Source: Lactifluus volemus | Taxonomy: Eukaryota > Basidiomycota > Agaricomycetes > Russulales > Russulaceae | NCBI GenBank assembly: GCA_022376515.1 | Contig: WTXI01000262.1 | Location: forward strand, 1 to 50,628 | DNA length: 50,628 nt | Reading direction: 5' to 3' | Shown here: in pieces, positions 21,613 to 32,704 of the stretch | Position numbering within the stretch: position 1 is the stretch's first letter | Layout of the letters: each line of letters begins with the position of its first letter | Notes under the pieces: generated by a model | What the model saw: only the letters and a program-made list of their open reading frames with translations | Databases searched by the model: none | What the model was told of the DNA's origin: nothing | Translations under genes and position numbers: made by a program

Positions 21613-24600
21613 TATAGAACTGTATCGGATCGGTATTAGGACTCGGAATTCTATGATTTTGAATGTGCCCTACCGATCCATGCAGCGAATGGCCGAAGTA
21701 AAAACCCTTGTGGACAGCGGAGCCACGGAGAACCTCATGGACACCTCCACCGCTTCCTTTCTAAACGTCGCCCTCCAGAAACTCCCCCTCCCCCGAACCA
21801 TCACCAACGCCGATGGCTCCGCTAACACAGCAGGAGCCCTCACCCATTACTGCGAACTCAGAATCAGACAAGGAAACAAGGAAGAAGTACAGAACTTCTA
21901 TATCTCAAACCTGGGCTCGGACCGGATCATCTTGGGATACCCTTGGCTGAAAGCGTTCCAGCCGAAGTTTGACTGGGAAACCAGTCAACTGAAAGGACCC
22001 CCAGTACACCTAGAAGCCAAGTGGTACGACCGAGTAAAGAAAAGACAGGAGCGAATGATAGTACGAAGAGCGCGTGTAGACCCTGCCTGGGAAGAAGGAG
22101 ACGAAATCATCCTAGTCAGCAAAGTCAACATGGCACAGCAGTGGGCGGAAAAGGCAAACAAAGACAAGGAAAAAGTAGAAATTCCCCCACAATATCGAGA
22201 CTTTGCCGACGTCTTCTCTGAAGAAGGAGCGAAGCGATTCCCACCATCCAGACCAGAGGACCACGCAATCAAATTAAAACCCGAAGCACCAGACGTCATC
22301 AATTGCAAGGTATACCCCCTGACCACGGCAGAAAAGCAAGCCACGAAAGAATGGATCGACGAACACGAGCAAAAGAACTACATCGAAAAATCCAATTCCC
22401 CTTGGTCGACGCCCTGGTTCTTCATCAAAAAGAAAGACGGCAGTCTCCGTCCTATCCAGGACTACCGCGAGGTCAACAAATGGACAGTCAGGGACGTCTA
22501 CCCTATGCCAAGGATAGAACAGATCATGGAAGAGCTCAGCGGCAAGGAGTTGTTCACCAAATTCGACATCCGATCGGGGTACCATAATATACGCATCAAA
22601 GAAGAGGACCGCTGGAAGGCGGCCTTCAAAACCCCCTTCGGACTGTACCACCCAAACGTCATGCTGTTTGGACTGAACAACTCCCCAGCCACTTTCCAGC
22701 GAATGGCGGACAGGGTCTTCAAACCCATCTACGATGAATTCCCTGGAGAGTGCCATGGATACATGGACGACTTCCTGATAGCCACGCACAAAGACCCAGC
22801 CCGTCATCGTCTAATAACGCGGAAAGTCTTGCAAGTATTCCGCGACCACAGCCTATTCCTCAAACTCCCCAAGTGCGAGTTTGAGAAAGACGCGGTAGAA
22901 TACCTAGGCATCTATGTGAAGGATGGGACCATCCGCATAGATCCAACCAAGCGCAGTGGCCTAGCGACGTGGCCGCGACAACTGTCAACTGTAACCCAAG
23001 TACGCAGCACTCTAGGGGTCTTGGGATACCAAAGGCCATTCATCAGAGGATTCGCCCACATTGCCAAGCCCCTCACAAGCCTCCTGAAAAAGGGGCAGAC
23101 ATTCAAATGGACGCAAGAGTGCACGGACGCCCTGAACAAACTAATTGACATAGTCACTAGCGACCCCATACTTTTCCGACCTGATGAAACCAAGCAGTTC
23201 GAACTCGAGGTCGACGCCTCTCAGTACGCAATAGGGCCATCCTCTACCAACGCGATGACAATGGAAAGCAGAGACCAGTAGCCTATCACTCAGAAACCTT
23301 AAACGAAGCGGAACGAGGCTACGACATCTTTGATCGGAACTAATGGCAGTAGTCAAGGACTAGAGAACTGGCGACACCTTCTACTGGGCGCACAGCATGA
23401 AGTCTTAGTCTTCACGGACCATGCTAACCTTCAGCATTGGCGCAACCCACAGAAGATCAACAGGAGAGTAGCCCGGTACATCCCACGACTTGCAGAATAT
23501 AACTACAAGTTGATCCACAAGCCTGGGAAGTACAACAAAGCGGACCATCTCTCCGCCGACCAGACTATGACCAAGGAAAAGAGGACAACCAAGATGTCAC
23601 CGTTCTCCCTGATTCGGTCTTCGTCCGGGCCATCAGCCTCTCCTCTCTCGAAGAACGCGTCTTCGAAGCGCAGACCCGCTCCCCTGCAGAACTCCTCCAC
23701 TGGTCGGAGCTCCACCCCCGTATGCACAAACGGGATGATGTCTGGTTCCATGATAACAAGCCGGTTGTCGTGGTAGACAACACCCTGAGACGGGAGATAG
23801 TTACTCACTACCATGACCACCAGACGGCCGGACACCCCGGAATTTTTTACACCTACCTGCTCGTCACGCGCGACTACTGGTGGCCCGACATCAAACAATT
23901 CGTCAAAAGCTACGTACAAGGATGTGCCGTCTGTCAAGCGACAAAGAGCCGTACCACTAAGCCCAAATCCCCATCTTCCCCATAACCACAGAACGGAACG
24001 CTGCCCCCTTTGAAACCATAGCCCTAGACCTGATAACCGACCTACCCCTGTCAAAAGGGTACGACTCCATCCTCACGATCACGGACCACGACTGCACCAA
24101 GGCAGCCGTATTCCTCCCCTGTAACAAAACCATAGACGCGCCGGGAGTGGCGTCTCTGTATGCCGAGCACGTGTTCCCCCACTATGGAGCCCCTAGAAAA
24201 ATCATCTCGGACCGAGACCCCCGCTTCACCGCCAACTTCGCACGAGAGCTCTGTCGAATACTGGGGTCAGCTCAGAACCTTAGTACAGCTTACCACCCAC
24301 AGACGGACGGGCAATCAGAACGCACTAACCAATGGCTGGAGCAATATTTAAGGATCTATGGGAATTACGAACAAGACGACTGGGCTACCTGGTTACCCAT
24401 GGCGCAGTACGTACAAAGGTCATGGCCTAATGCCACCACAAACAAGACGCCGTTTGAACTCCTCATGGGACACACACCCTCCCTGCCTGACCATCCGATC
24501 ACAACCAACATCCCCCTTCTGGAAGACAGACAACGCACCCTGGAACGTGTAAGGGAACAGGCTCAACGATCAATTAAAGCCGCTCAAAACACGTTGCAAC

Positions 24601-26431
24601 GTTACGCCCAGAGGAAGAAGGGACAACGTAACTACAGGCCTTTCCATGAAGGCGAGAAGGTCTGGCTAGAAGGGACTAACCTAAAAACGACACATCCCAC
24701 TGCCAAACTGAGCAACAAACGGCATGGCCCTTTCTTGTGACCAAAGTCGTGTCACCGGTGGTCTTCAAACTGCGACTCCCTGCCTCGTGGAAGATACACG
24801 ATGTCTTCCACGCCTCCCTCCTCTCACCATATAAGGAGACGGAGGAGCACGGTGAGAACTTTGAAGAACCTCCACCTGACCTGATCGAAGGTGAAACGGA
24901 GTATGAAGTGGATCAAATCCTCGACATGCGGTGGAGTGGAGGCAAGAACAATAGGAAGCGTCAATATAGAGTTCGGTGGAAGGGCTACAGTGAAGCGCAT
25001 GACACCTGGGAGCCAGAAGGGAACATCCGTGCCCCGGACTGCCTCAAAGAATTCGTCCAGAAGCATCCAAAGAAAGCGCTCGCAGAAGACATAAAAGCGA
25101 AGCCAAAGAAGAGAGGACGAGTCATCATTCGATCCGTCCAAGTTTCTCCTCCAATGCCTTCTTCCCCCAGCAACTCTTCTCCCACTTCCCCCACTACTCC
25201 TCGCCGCCCAGTAGCGGTCTACAGCCCCGAGGACAGAGACTTCCTCGCAGCAATCGCTCAGGTCGACGTCCAGGTCATCCAGGACCTCCTGATGGGAAGA
25301 GACACCTCCCCAATATCCGAGGCCCCCTCCTCTCCTCGCTATGTACCAGCCACGCCCTCTGAGACCGCGGTGGATGACGACGACGACATCCAAGAAATAC
25401 CGCGTCTCCCTACTCCTCCTCGTGCTAGAGTTCTCAGTCCCATACCAGAAAGAACCATCCCTACCCCCGCAGGGTTCCACCACTACGAAGAAGATGACCC
25501 CCATGACTACTCCTTCACGATAAAAGACGCGGAGTCGGGAGGAATCATGGAGATGGAATTCGTCAAATTCGCCATGAGGGACGACTCCTACATCACCGGG
25601 TACACCAGAACGGGAGAAGGGCCGTTCGAAGCCCCCCTTAATGCTCGAAGCCATCCAGACAAGCAGACGGGCCGTGACGACCTCGTCCTATTCCACCCCA
25701 CCCACGTCTTCCGCCGCACCGTTGACGACGCGCTCAGACAGCTAGGAGACCCCGGACTGACAGCAGAGGTGCAACGCTACAGGTGGACGGTGGAAGAGAA
25801 GGAGCGACTAAAGGTAGAAGGGAGGAAACTGGGGCAGAACCTCAGCGCCCTCCGCAAGAAGCACGAAGACAGCATCCGACGCCTTGGGACTACTGGGACG
25901 ACCACCAGACTCCTCCCCTTCATCCTCAGCGACAGGACAGACATACGAGGACCGCCGCCTCGTCACTTCAACTCCCCACCACCCGTCGTCGTCCCAGGCG
26001 CCCCGCCGCCGCCTCCTCGTCCCCTCCCCAATGAAGAAACCAGACAACAGATGGGAGGTCCGCGCATGCGCGGAGGAGCCGGAAGCAGCGAAGATGAACG
26101 CCCCCGCCGTACCACCAAGAAGCCCTACACCAGCGCACGCGACATGAAGGGCAAGAAGAAGGCCCGAGAGTGGCAGCCGCCTAACACCCGCTGTAACCTC
26201 TGTCGCAAACTCGGGCACGTCGGCGCCCGCTGCTGGACCCCGCATGTCAATTGCCCGCGCAAGGGCGGAGAATGCCTCATTGGAACGGGGCATGAAAATT
26301 ACAAGAGTCACCGCTGCCCCGCTGCTTGGGCCAAGGATGCGAAGGCCGACTATGAGGCTGAGCAGAACTGGTATAGTGATGACTACGACGACGACGTCCA
26401 CAACCTGGACCCCTCCTTCTGGGAGTGCTGA
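21582..26431 (+). pseudogene. pol: Pol polyprotein: protease, RT, RNase H, integrase, chromodomain (six apparent frameshifts)
   Basis: Pol is in the -1 frame relative to gag. Domains in order: aspartic protease with DSGA (LVDSGATENLMD, about 21709); reverse transcriptase with RPIQDYREVNKWT, KFDIRSGYHNIRI, LFGLNNSPATFQR and catalytic YMDD (about 22760-22771); RNase H starting VDASQYAIG near 23212; integrase zinc-binding H..H..C..C motif (HDHQTAGHPG ... CAVCQATK, 23815-23945); the DD35E core (ISDRDPRFTANF near 24210, HPQTDGQSERTNQW near 24297); chromodomain (YEVDQILDMRW ... WKGYSEAHDTWEPEGNI, about 24900-25035). One-base losses at about 23236, 23337, 23358, 23554, 23971 and 24734 each move the frame; all lie in or next to short homopolymers. 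With identical LTRs this is odd: either very recent decay or consensus errors. The frames from 21582 to 23235 and from 24737 to the end are clean. Confidence 0.85.
25120..26431 (+). other. Long C-terminal extension of pol with a second zinc knuckle
   Basis: After the chromodomain the same frame stays open for over 430 codons. It is Pro/Ser-rich at first, then has a conserved-looking block (HYEEDDPHDYSFTIKDAESG near 25480; FVKFAMRDDSYITGY near 25560; VLFHPTHVFRRTVDDALRQLGDPGL near 25685), a Pro-rich linker and a CCHC knuckle CNLCRKLGHVGARC (26192-26233) followed by more Cys/His (CPRKGGECLIGTGH). It ends in acidic YDDDVHNLDPSFWEC at 26429-26431. Ty3/gypsy pol proteins normally end soon after the chromodomain, so this adds a nucleic-acid-binding-like module; its role is unknown. 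Confidence 0.6.
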
Positions 26432-26453
26432 GTGATTGGTGGGACAATCACCT

Positions 26454-26467
26454 AAGACGGGAGGTAA
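26454..26467 (+). other. Polypurine tract before the 3' LTR
   Basis: The purine-rich stretch aagacgggaggtaa lies directly before TGTTAC of the 3' LTR, the position where plus-strand synthesis is primed. It contains one C and one T, so the functional tract is probably gggagg. Confidence 0.55.
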
Positions 26468-26913
26468 TGTTACGGATTCATCTGGACCTCTGCCTCCCTG
26501 TTGCCTCATGTTTTTCATTTCCGTCTACATTCTCGCTTACGGACAGAGCCTCACCTTGTACGACACAGAACAGCGTGTTCTTGACTCATAGTGACTCGCA
26601 TGACATCATTAGCCTAGAACTTCGATGACGTCGTAGTTAGACCCAGGCTCATGACATCATTACTGATGTCACTCGCCCTTCGCCCTGTACAGTATATAAG
26701 ACTCTTCGACTTGTGTCCTTGCTCTCCAGCTTGGACTTCTCTCCAATACTAGCCTCTTGAACCTCCTCACAAACCCCCTTGTGATCCCTCCTCTCTTGAA
26801 GCCCTCTAAGTGCTATAACTTAGCTAGACCCAACTTTGACTCGCGTCTCTGTTGGTCCCTCCTGAAACCAACTCGATCCTATCTTAGGAACTAGGAACAG
26901 CTAGTCCCTAACA
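26468..26913 (+). repeat. 3' LTR
   Basis: 446 bp, identical by eye to 19041-19486. Followed by the CAATA target duplication at 26914-26918. Confidence 0.95.
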
Positions 26914-26942
26914 CAATAAACACCAATTCAAAAAAAAAAAAA

Positions 26943-27393
26943 AACAATAAAGGTCACAGTGGTGACCCAATACAATATGTCATCAAACATGGCATTGCTA
27001 TAGCAACAATGATTGGATGTATGAGCAGATTCAAGTCCCATGTCTGTCACTACTCTGCCCTAGGCCACCACAATTCAGTGGAAGTGGTGGTCTATCCTTA
27101 TGACACAGTGACACCCACTCTGGCCAGTTTTCCTGGGAAGGAGATTCTGGTGCCATTATTGTTGATGCCATCAGCAAGTTTGTAGCACTCCTCACTGGTG
27201 GCAGTGTGGCACAGGTGGCAGGCTCACTGGCACAGATTTGACATTACATATGGCTTGCCAATGCATTGGCTGTGGGACATCATTAGGGGTAGGTTCCCCT
27301 ATATTTCAATCACAACAACTAGGTTTGTATCCTTCCACCTCATCTCTCATACTTATGAGTCAGAAGGATACAAACCTAGTTGTCATGATTGAA
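26943..27393 (+). pseudogene. Trypsin-fold protease-like protein, 3' part, after the insertions
   Basis: The frame left at codons for PNNK (18912) resumes here: GDPIQYVIKHGIAIATMIG, then VEVVVYPYDT. After a frame change near 27113 comes the serine-centre motif SWEGDSGAIIVD (about 27135-27170) and FVALLTGG, then in another frame DITYGLPMHWLWDIIRGRFP (about 27238-27297). GDSG is the S1 nucleophile motif. The stop at 27390-27392 is reached only after reading through a hairpin loop, so the true C-terminus is uncertain. Base composition is visibly less GC-rich than the 5' part. Confidence 0.6.
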
Positions 27394-27610
27394 ATATAGG
27401 GGAACTTACCCCTAATGATGTCCCACAGCCAATGCATTGGCAAGCCATATGTAATGTCAGACAAATCTGTGAGCCTGCCACCTGTGCCACACTGCCACCA
27501 GTGAGGAGTGCTACAAACTTGCTGATGGCATCAACAATAATGGCACCAGAATCCCCTTCCCAGGAAAACCAGCCAGAGTGGGTGTCATAAGGATAGACTG
27601 CCACTTCCAC
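27078..27610. repeat. Large inverted repeat (hairpin)
   Basis: Left arm 27078-27335 and right arm 27363-27610 are reverse complements with a few mismatches and small indels, separated by about 27 bases. Even the spacer contains CTCAT...ATGAG. Both arms encode the protease-like C-terminal region. The right arm, read on the minus strand, keeps HRVEVAVYPYDTHSGWFSWEGDSGAIIVD in one frame, whereas the left arm is shifted. The homology does not extend beyond the arms. Confidence 0.9.
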
Positions 27611-28139
27611 TCTGTGGGCATGGGCAATGGTTCTCACTGAAGTCAGTGGTAGGCTCATCACCACCCTCACAATCAAGTATGCAGACAACATCATGAAAGG
27701 TTTCGTAACCTCGCTCTCAATTGACTTCCTTTTTTTAACTCCGTTAGGCTTTTCCGTTTTTGTACCATGGGTTCCTTTATCGTCGGCGTTGTCCTTACTG
27801 CTACCTCGCTTTACTCTCAACCGGACGGCAAGTCAAGTGCAAACCGTTGTCTTTCAAGAGCTCCGAAAATGCCAACGTGCTCGCCCTAAGTCCTGTGACG
27901 TGGGAGGGGACATTTGTCGCGTTAGAGGATACAGAAAAAGAAGAAACCTGAAACGATTTCATGATCCAGAATTCATCCAGCACGTTTGTAGGCCATAGCA
28001 AGTCGAGTTTTTATGTCGAAAGGGTGAGTTATGGCGCAGGATAAACAGGCGACACAATGACGAGCGGGAAGTGATCACGCGAGAAGGGGAAACGAACGTG
28101 GGGGAAAAACGCGATGTCCTTACGACTGTAGACGTGAGG

Positions 28140-30225
28140 TATTTTAACTTATAGTACATCAGATCTACGATGCGTGAGCCCGACCAAAGCGTCGTCATTG
28201 GCTTGATCGCCAGCAGCGGACCCCAATCGAACGCGGCCACTCCCACTGTACTCGTAGGCGTGCTCTTCAAGGGCACAGATTTTGCGTGGTGCTTCGGTGG
28301 AGTGGCACGCCTCCCCAAACTCCAGGGTGGCGATGCCGCTGTGTTTGTACTTGCAACTATATTAAGTGGCGGGAGTGTGAAAGACATCGAGAACAAACCT
28401 CCGCTCCCTCCTTTTGAGGCGAGACTTGTACCCAGCTTTTGTGGTGTGTCGTATACTTGCGGTGCAGAGCTGGCATGTACAGCTTGGGTGTTGCGAAGCG
28501 GTTCTGTACGCACGGAAAGAAGAGCATCCTTGAAGCGGTGCGCAGCCTGTTCGGCATTCAACGCCGCCGCAGTTGTGCTTGCAACGTGCGGGGTTACATC
28601 CAACGGACGTCGCACAAGTTCCCGTTCGTGAGCGCGCGGAGGTGTGGTAGATGGACTGCCACTACCGATTCGGGGGATCAGCTTTGCGATACGAATTGAG
28701 AGTGTAGACACGTCGGTGGTTTGTTGACCAATTGCGAGGTGGCCTGAAATGTGTAAATGGAGAGACGACGGGGAGGAGACACTTACTTGATACAAGGCTT
28801 TCCCGTTCTCAACTCGTTGACCTCCTGATAAGAGCCGTCTAGATGATCCTCATTTTCGTGACTCGATCTTGAGCAGCCTGTGTGGTGATACTCGTAACTA
28901 TGGCTTAAGTGCCGGGGTGCGTTAGATTCCCGCTTGAATCCTTCTGCGTAACTGAGTCTGCAATTCTGTTTGGTCGGGACTAAGCATTCTCGTCTTGAGC
29001 ATGTTCCCAAATTCCACGTCTGACTGGGCTTTGCCGAAACGTGCTTTCCTCGTCATCATTTTCGCCAAACAATACGACTTCCGCATTAGCCCTTTGAACC
29101 CCCACTTTTCGAACAGGTGATCAGACCTTTCAGCAAGCCAACTCCCTGATCGTAGCACGGTCCTCGTTCCGCGCAAGCCCAAGCTGTTCAACTTCCGGCC
29201 CAACCTCACGAATCGTCTTTTCAATTCAAGTCCCTTGACGTCAACAGGCGACACAACGAACCAGGCCGCGGTGTCCGTTGCTCTCGCTGCTCGCGAGAGA
29301 GTTCGCCGAGCTTAGATGTAAAGCATGTGATGAACGAATGAGTGGAAGCACGTAAGAGACTTGACATAAATTTGCGCGCCATGGGTTCCAGTGGGATTGT
29401 ATCTTTCGGCAGGGTCATAGTAGCGGGCGCCGCAGCAAGAGGCAATGTCCCAAACAAGGCACCGAAGGGTTGCCCAGCCGCAGGTGGAAAAGGCACTTTA
29501 GGCGTGGTCCCCAAGGTAAAGGGCTTGGTGTCGGGTGCAGATGGCGTTTTTTTTGCTTCGGGCTTCGGACCTTCGGTGTAAGGCTGAGTAGGCCAGGTTT
29601 GAGACTCTCAAACACGGATGGGATGGCAAGGTTTGTTGAACCATCCACGACAGGCTTTGCTCTGGCAGCACCGAGTGAGAAGCCACTCTGGTTTAGCATT
29701 GGAACCGGGGCAGCCACGATCGGTGCAGGTGAGGCGGAGGAAGAAGGCTTGTTGGTGAGAGCGGTCATGGGCCTTTCTTTCGCAGGAGGGGCTACTCTGT
29801 TGGATTGGCTGATCAAGGCTCCACTTTAAAAGCAGGTGTTGTAGGGTTGGACTCTGAAGGGGATGGAGAGGGTGGCTTTCTGGCACTATCCCACTGCCCG
29901 ATGGAGCTTTGGGAAATTGGGAGATGCCGGTCGCGGTTTGAGGGTTTCTCGCCTTTAACTTCTTCCTCGTCGCCACTCGATACAGGGGCGTTTGCGAGGG
30001 GTGAGCTGCGAAGCGGACGTGTACGGGGTCTGCCGGAACCAACGTCGGAGGCCGAGTGCGAACTTGAAGGAAGCGTGGGTGTTGGGTGCTCAAAGCGTGT
30101 CTGTAACGACAATGATTCCTGAACCTGGTGGTGTGGTGCTTCGTGCGCGTGACAATTTTCCGCAACGTCTCCGCATACTCTAATCCTAGGTCCAGCCCGA
30201 GATATATCCATGTCAAATCATTCAA
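28140..30225 (-). pseudogene. Nucleoporin-like (FG/coiled-coil) gene remnant
   Basis: Three minus-strand frames alternate in a way typical of one protein broken by indels. From 5' to 3': a Ser/Pro-rich segment (GSGRPRTRPLRSSPL, ISQSSIGQWDSARKP) at 30110-29830; an FG-like region (NQSGFSLGAA near 29690, QPFGALFGTLPLAAAP near 29440); a coiled-coil segment (FGKAQSDVEFGNMLKTR and ELQTQLRRRIQ near 28930-29040; LAIGQQTTDVSTLSIRIAKL near 28700-28740); and a tail with RATPPKHHAKSVPLKSTPTS and FDWGPLLAIKPMTTL ending near 28170. The order of FG repeats then coiled coil recalls Nup159/Nup214-type nucleoporins, but I cannot prove the assignment. No N-terminal propeller is present: upstream sequence becomes NLR-flank repeat at about 30570, so the gene appears cut there. 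Confidence 0.4.
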
Positions 30226-30569
30226 TATGTGGCATGCGGAGGCGTATCAGATGGGCTGTATGAGATAGGAAGGTAATGGCGCTGGTCATCTTGATGTGCC
30301 AAATCCAGGATTGCGCCCAAAACTAACCGCCCACATAAGAAAGACGGACGTCAAAAAGAGCGAAAATGATGACGAAGAAACAGAAGACAAAACTCCTGAA
30401 ATGGAGACAGACAAACAAAACAAAACCTTACCAGAAAAGAAAGACAGACATCGACAACTTACATGACGATGGTCTCACTGCACTGTATTGTAGCAATGCT
30501 GTACGCAAACTGTATATTGATGTTCAAATGAAAAAAGCAAGCAAGCAAGGTCGCCGACGACAACGTCGG
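30226..30569. other. Spacer, no gene seen
   Basis: About 340 bases between the nucleoporin-like remnant and the NLR flank repeat. It is A-rich near 30350-30450 and ends at the repeat boundary near cagtgtttatacccc (30580). No supported gene. Confidence 0.4.
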
Positions 30570-32251
30570 CATTTCCCTAGTCAGTGTTTATACCCCATGT
30601 CACGGTCATGATTTGTCATGCATCCAGGCGGTTGAGGATGGGTGTATATCTTCTCCTCATTTTCCCAGTTTTATACCTCATGTTGACTGTCTTTTGTCTC
30701 CAAAGGCTGGTGAAAAGCTAAGTAACGACTCCTGCTGATTGTTCGGACGATTCCTATTCGATACCGCCACCGCCAGACCGCCTTTCCTCTCCTAGCAACG
30801 GTACGCTTTCCGACGTCCTGATACACCTACGACATACCAGCTCACCATTCGGGCCCGCAATTATGCGCCACCCTGGGCGAAGCGCGTTAAATAATTCAGT
30901 CGGTGTTCTCCATGGATAGCATGGCCGCTTTCCTGATAGAGATGAAATCTACACGACTCAACAAAAGTTATAACTCACCGACAGATCGACATCGATCGCC
31001 TCCTCGCATGAGTTCTGCCAGTATCTCGTTGATTGCTGCCGGTATCCAGCAAGTGGCCATGGCGCCTGAAAATGGTAACAACGGAAAGAGCGGTCGATAT
31101 GCAGGTGACGAAATGGGTGCGGTCCATCCAGCGTCATTGATTTGCTCATTTCCTGCTGCAGACACTTCCGTTCACTTGCCCACCCACGAGCTATTGGCAC
31201 ATAACACGTCCAAATGCTCTCAACGATCACAGTTCCCTGCATCTGCATATACACCTCTAAACGCGCACCTTTTGAGACGATCCGCTGGGCGCCAGATATT
31301 AGAAGGATCAGATGACAAGACTGAACCGGTGGGAATAGCAGTGGAGTCAGATCCTCCCCTTTCTGCTTTCGCCCACGAGAGACGACCCGTAGTATGGCAT
31401 CGACGGCGGGGAGTGTGCCATAGTCACAGCGGTATGCTGGAAAGGGTATGTATGTGGAGCCGCATTCCAGACGAGGAGCTGTCCAACTCGGACGAATGGC
31501 CGAAGAATTCATGGACAGTGGGGACCTTGAAGATGCAAAAGGAACGATGACAACGTGCCGGCAGTAGATGACGATGAACTGAATGAGATCTAAAGAATGT
31601 TACCCTTATAGAATCCCAGCCAAGATTTCTTCTTAGTCTTCATCGTTCCCCCACATTCAACGCGGCAACCCGCTGTACTCTCTTGATGCTCACAAATGGC
31701 ATCCTGCTCTGACTGCGCTCACACATTCGCATGTTCACGCAACAATTCGTCTTCCACGCATGGAGGTTTGTAGGACCCCCATACTATTCACTGACCTGGA
31801 CCAACTTGAAATGTGACGCCGCACGGATCTTGCCCGCACGGCCTGTGGTCGTGGCGTCGGCACCCAAGCGTTTCGCCGAGCAGTCGTTCTGTCAGTGTCT
31901 GCATCCTCTTTTCCTTCGTGCTGACTATCTTTGCCAAGACCACGCTTTCACAGGGCATGGAATCTCATGCGGATCACCTGGTTCTTTCGCCTCAGCTCGG
32001 ATACCGTGATGTTTCCGAGTTTCTGTATTCTATGCAGTGCTTTGGGGGTTTGGCCTTGCCTGAGCTTTGCTCCTCTGCTGCTTCTTCTCTACGTTCCATC
32101 TTAACTCCATTCCATGGACGTGGATAGATAACCGTATTCCCGGCTGTACTCATATCCGACTTTCTGTTGGCTCGCAATCCCAAAGAACCTCAGGGCTGGT
32201 AAGTTGCAGTAAAGGATGAATTAGCTTAGTGAGTTACGGCTGCATTGGTAC
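30570..32251. repeat. NLR repeat unit, copy 3: flanks only
   Basis: From about 30580 to 31730 this matches the 5'-side flank of copy 1 (about 5640-6780). Then 31730-31830 matches 6780-6880, the junction into the next unit. About 32120-32190 is a weak match to the 3'-side flank near 8390-8450. The stretch 31840-32110 has no match that I can see. The order equals the junction region between tandem copies 1 and 2, so a piece of the array rather than a single gene was copied or left here. Confidence 0.65.
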
Positions 32252-32700
32252 CTATACACGTAAAGTATCAGAGCGTGTAGAAACAGAAAAATCGAAGCAA
32301 GGGTTGATACCCGTGGACGTAGTACTAGCTCGCAAACGCACTTCAGTCACGGTTGGCGATGGCTCTGACAGTAGCTGCATCATCTCATCATCATCTTCCT
32401 CACTGGCAACCTGTAATGCAGTTCTGCCTTTGTTATGCTCCGCTCGTATATCCGCACCATGCTCAAGAACAAACGTGTGAGAGCGATCCTCCCCTCGTAG
32501 ATTTGTTTCACCCACGCTTCCCTGCGAGGAACCAGATGTAATAGGATCGAGCAGCCGACGTTATCCCGCGGGTTTACGTCTGCACCGTAGTCAAGCAATA
32601 GACGAGCGACATCGGGACAACAAAATTCCGATGCGTAGTGTAATGGAGCCGGCTGACCTGTCACGGGCTCTGACGTCTACACTGTGCTGAGTAGCATCCG
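32252..32700 (-). pseudogene. NLR copy 3: ankyrin tail fragment
   Basis: Decayed remnant of the last three ankyrin repeats of the NLR family. On the minus strand one reads PAPLHYASEFCCPDVARLLLDYGADVNPRD (32380-32664 frame), then after a frame change VLEHGADIRAEHNKGRTALQVASEEDDDEMMQLLSE (32252-32515 frame), which correspond to the C-termini of the copies at 1962 and 8557. Everything upstream of about 32700 (NACHT, Goodbye) is gone. Confidence 0.8.
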
Positions 32701-32704
32701 AGAT

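Larger units (their letters stand above)
19041..26913 (+). mobile_element. Ty3/gypsy chromovirus, full-length with both LTRs
   Basis: 7,873-bp LTR retrotransposon. The two 446-bp LTRs begin TGTTAC and end CTAACA, and I found no difference between them by eye, so insertion is recent. The 5-bp duplication CAATA flanks it (19036-19040 and 26914-26918). Order: LTR, primer-binding site, small leader frame, gag (zinc knuckle), pol with protease, reverse transcriptase, RNase H, integrase and chromodomain, polypurine tract, LTR. This gene order, with integrase after RNase H and a chromodomain, defines a chromovirus. The self-priming arrangement points to the Tf1/sushi lineage. Six apparent one-base deletions break pol between 23235 and 24735. 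Confidence 0.95.
18915..26942 (+). mobile_element. LINE-like 3' fragment in the protease-like gene, itself split by an LTR element
   Basis: The protease-like gene is interrupted by a short poly(A)-tailed fragment: 18915-19040 plus 26919-26942, with about 15 A residues (26930-26944, the last two shared with the flank). It is flanked by 14-bp duplications of aacaataaaggtca at 18901-18914 and 26943-26956. Its 3' end (gggacaataaacaccaattc followed by A) resembles that of the element at 15305-15659 (ggggactataaaccccaattc followed by A), so both likely come from one LINE family. The LTR retrotransposon 19041-26913 is inserted within it, 25 bases before the A-tail ends. Confidence 0.75.

Noticed and set aside
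27627..27998. Plus-strand frame of 123 codons after the palindrome
   Set aside because: It spans the end of the hairpin and beyond without motif or splice support.
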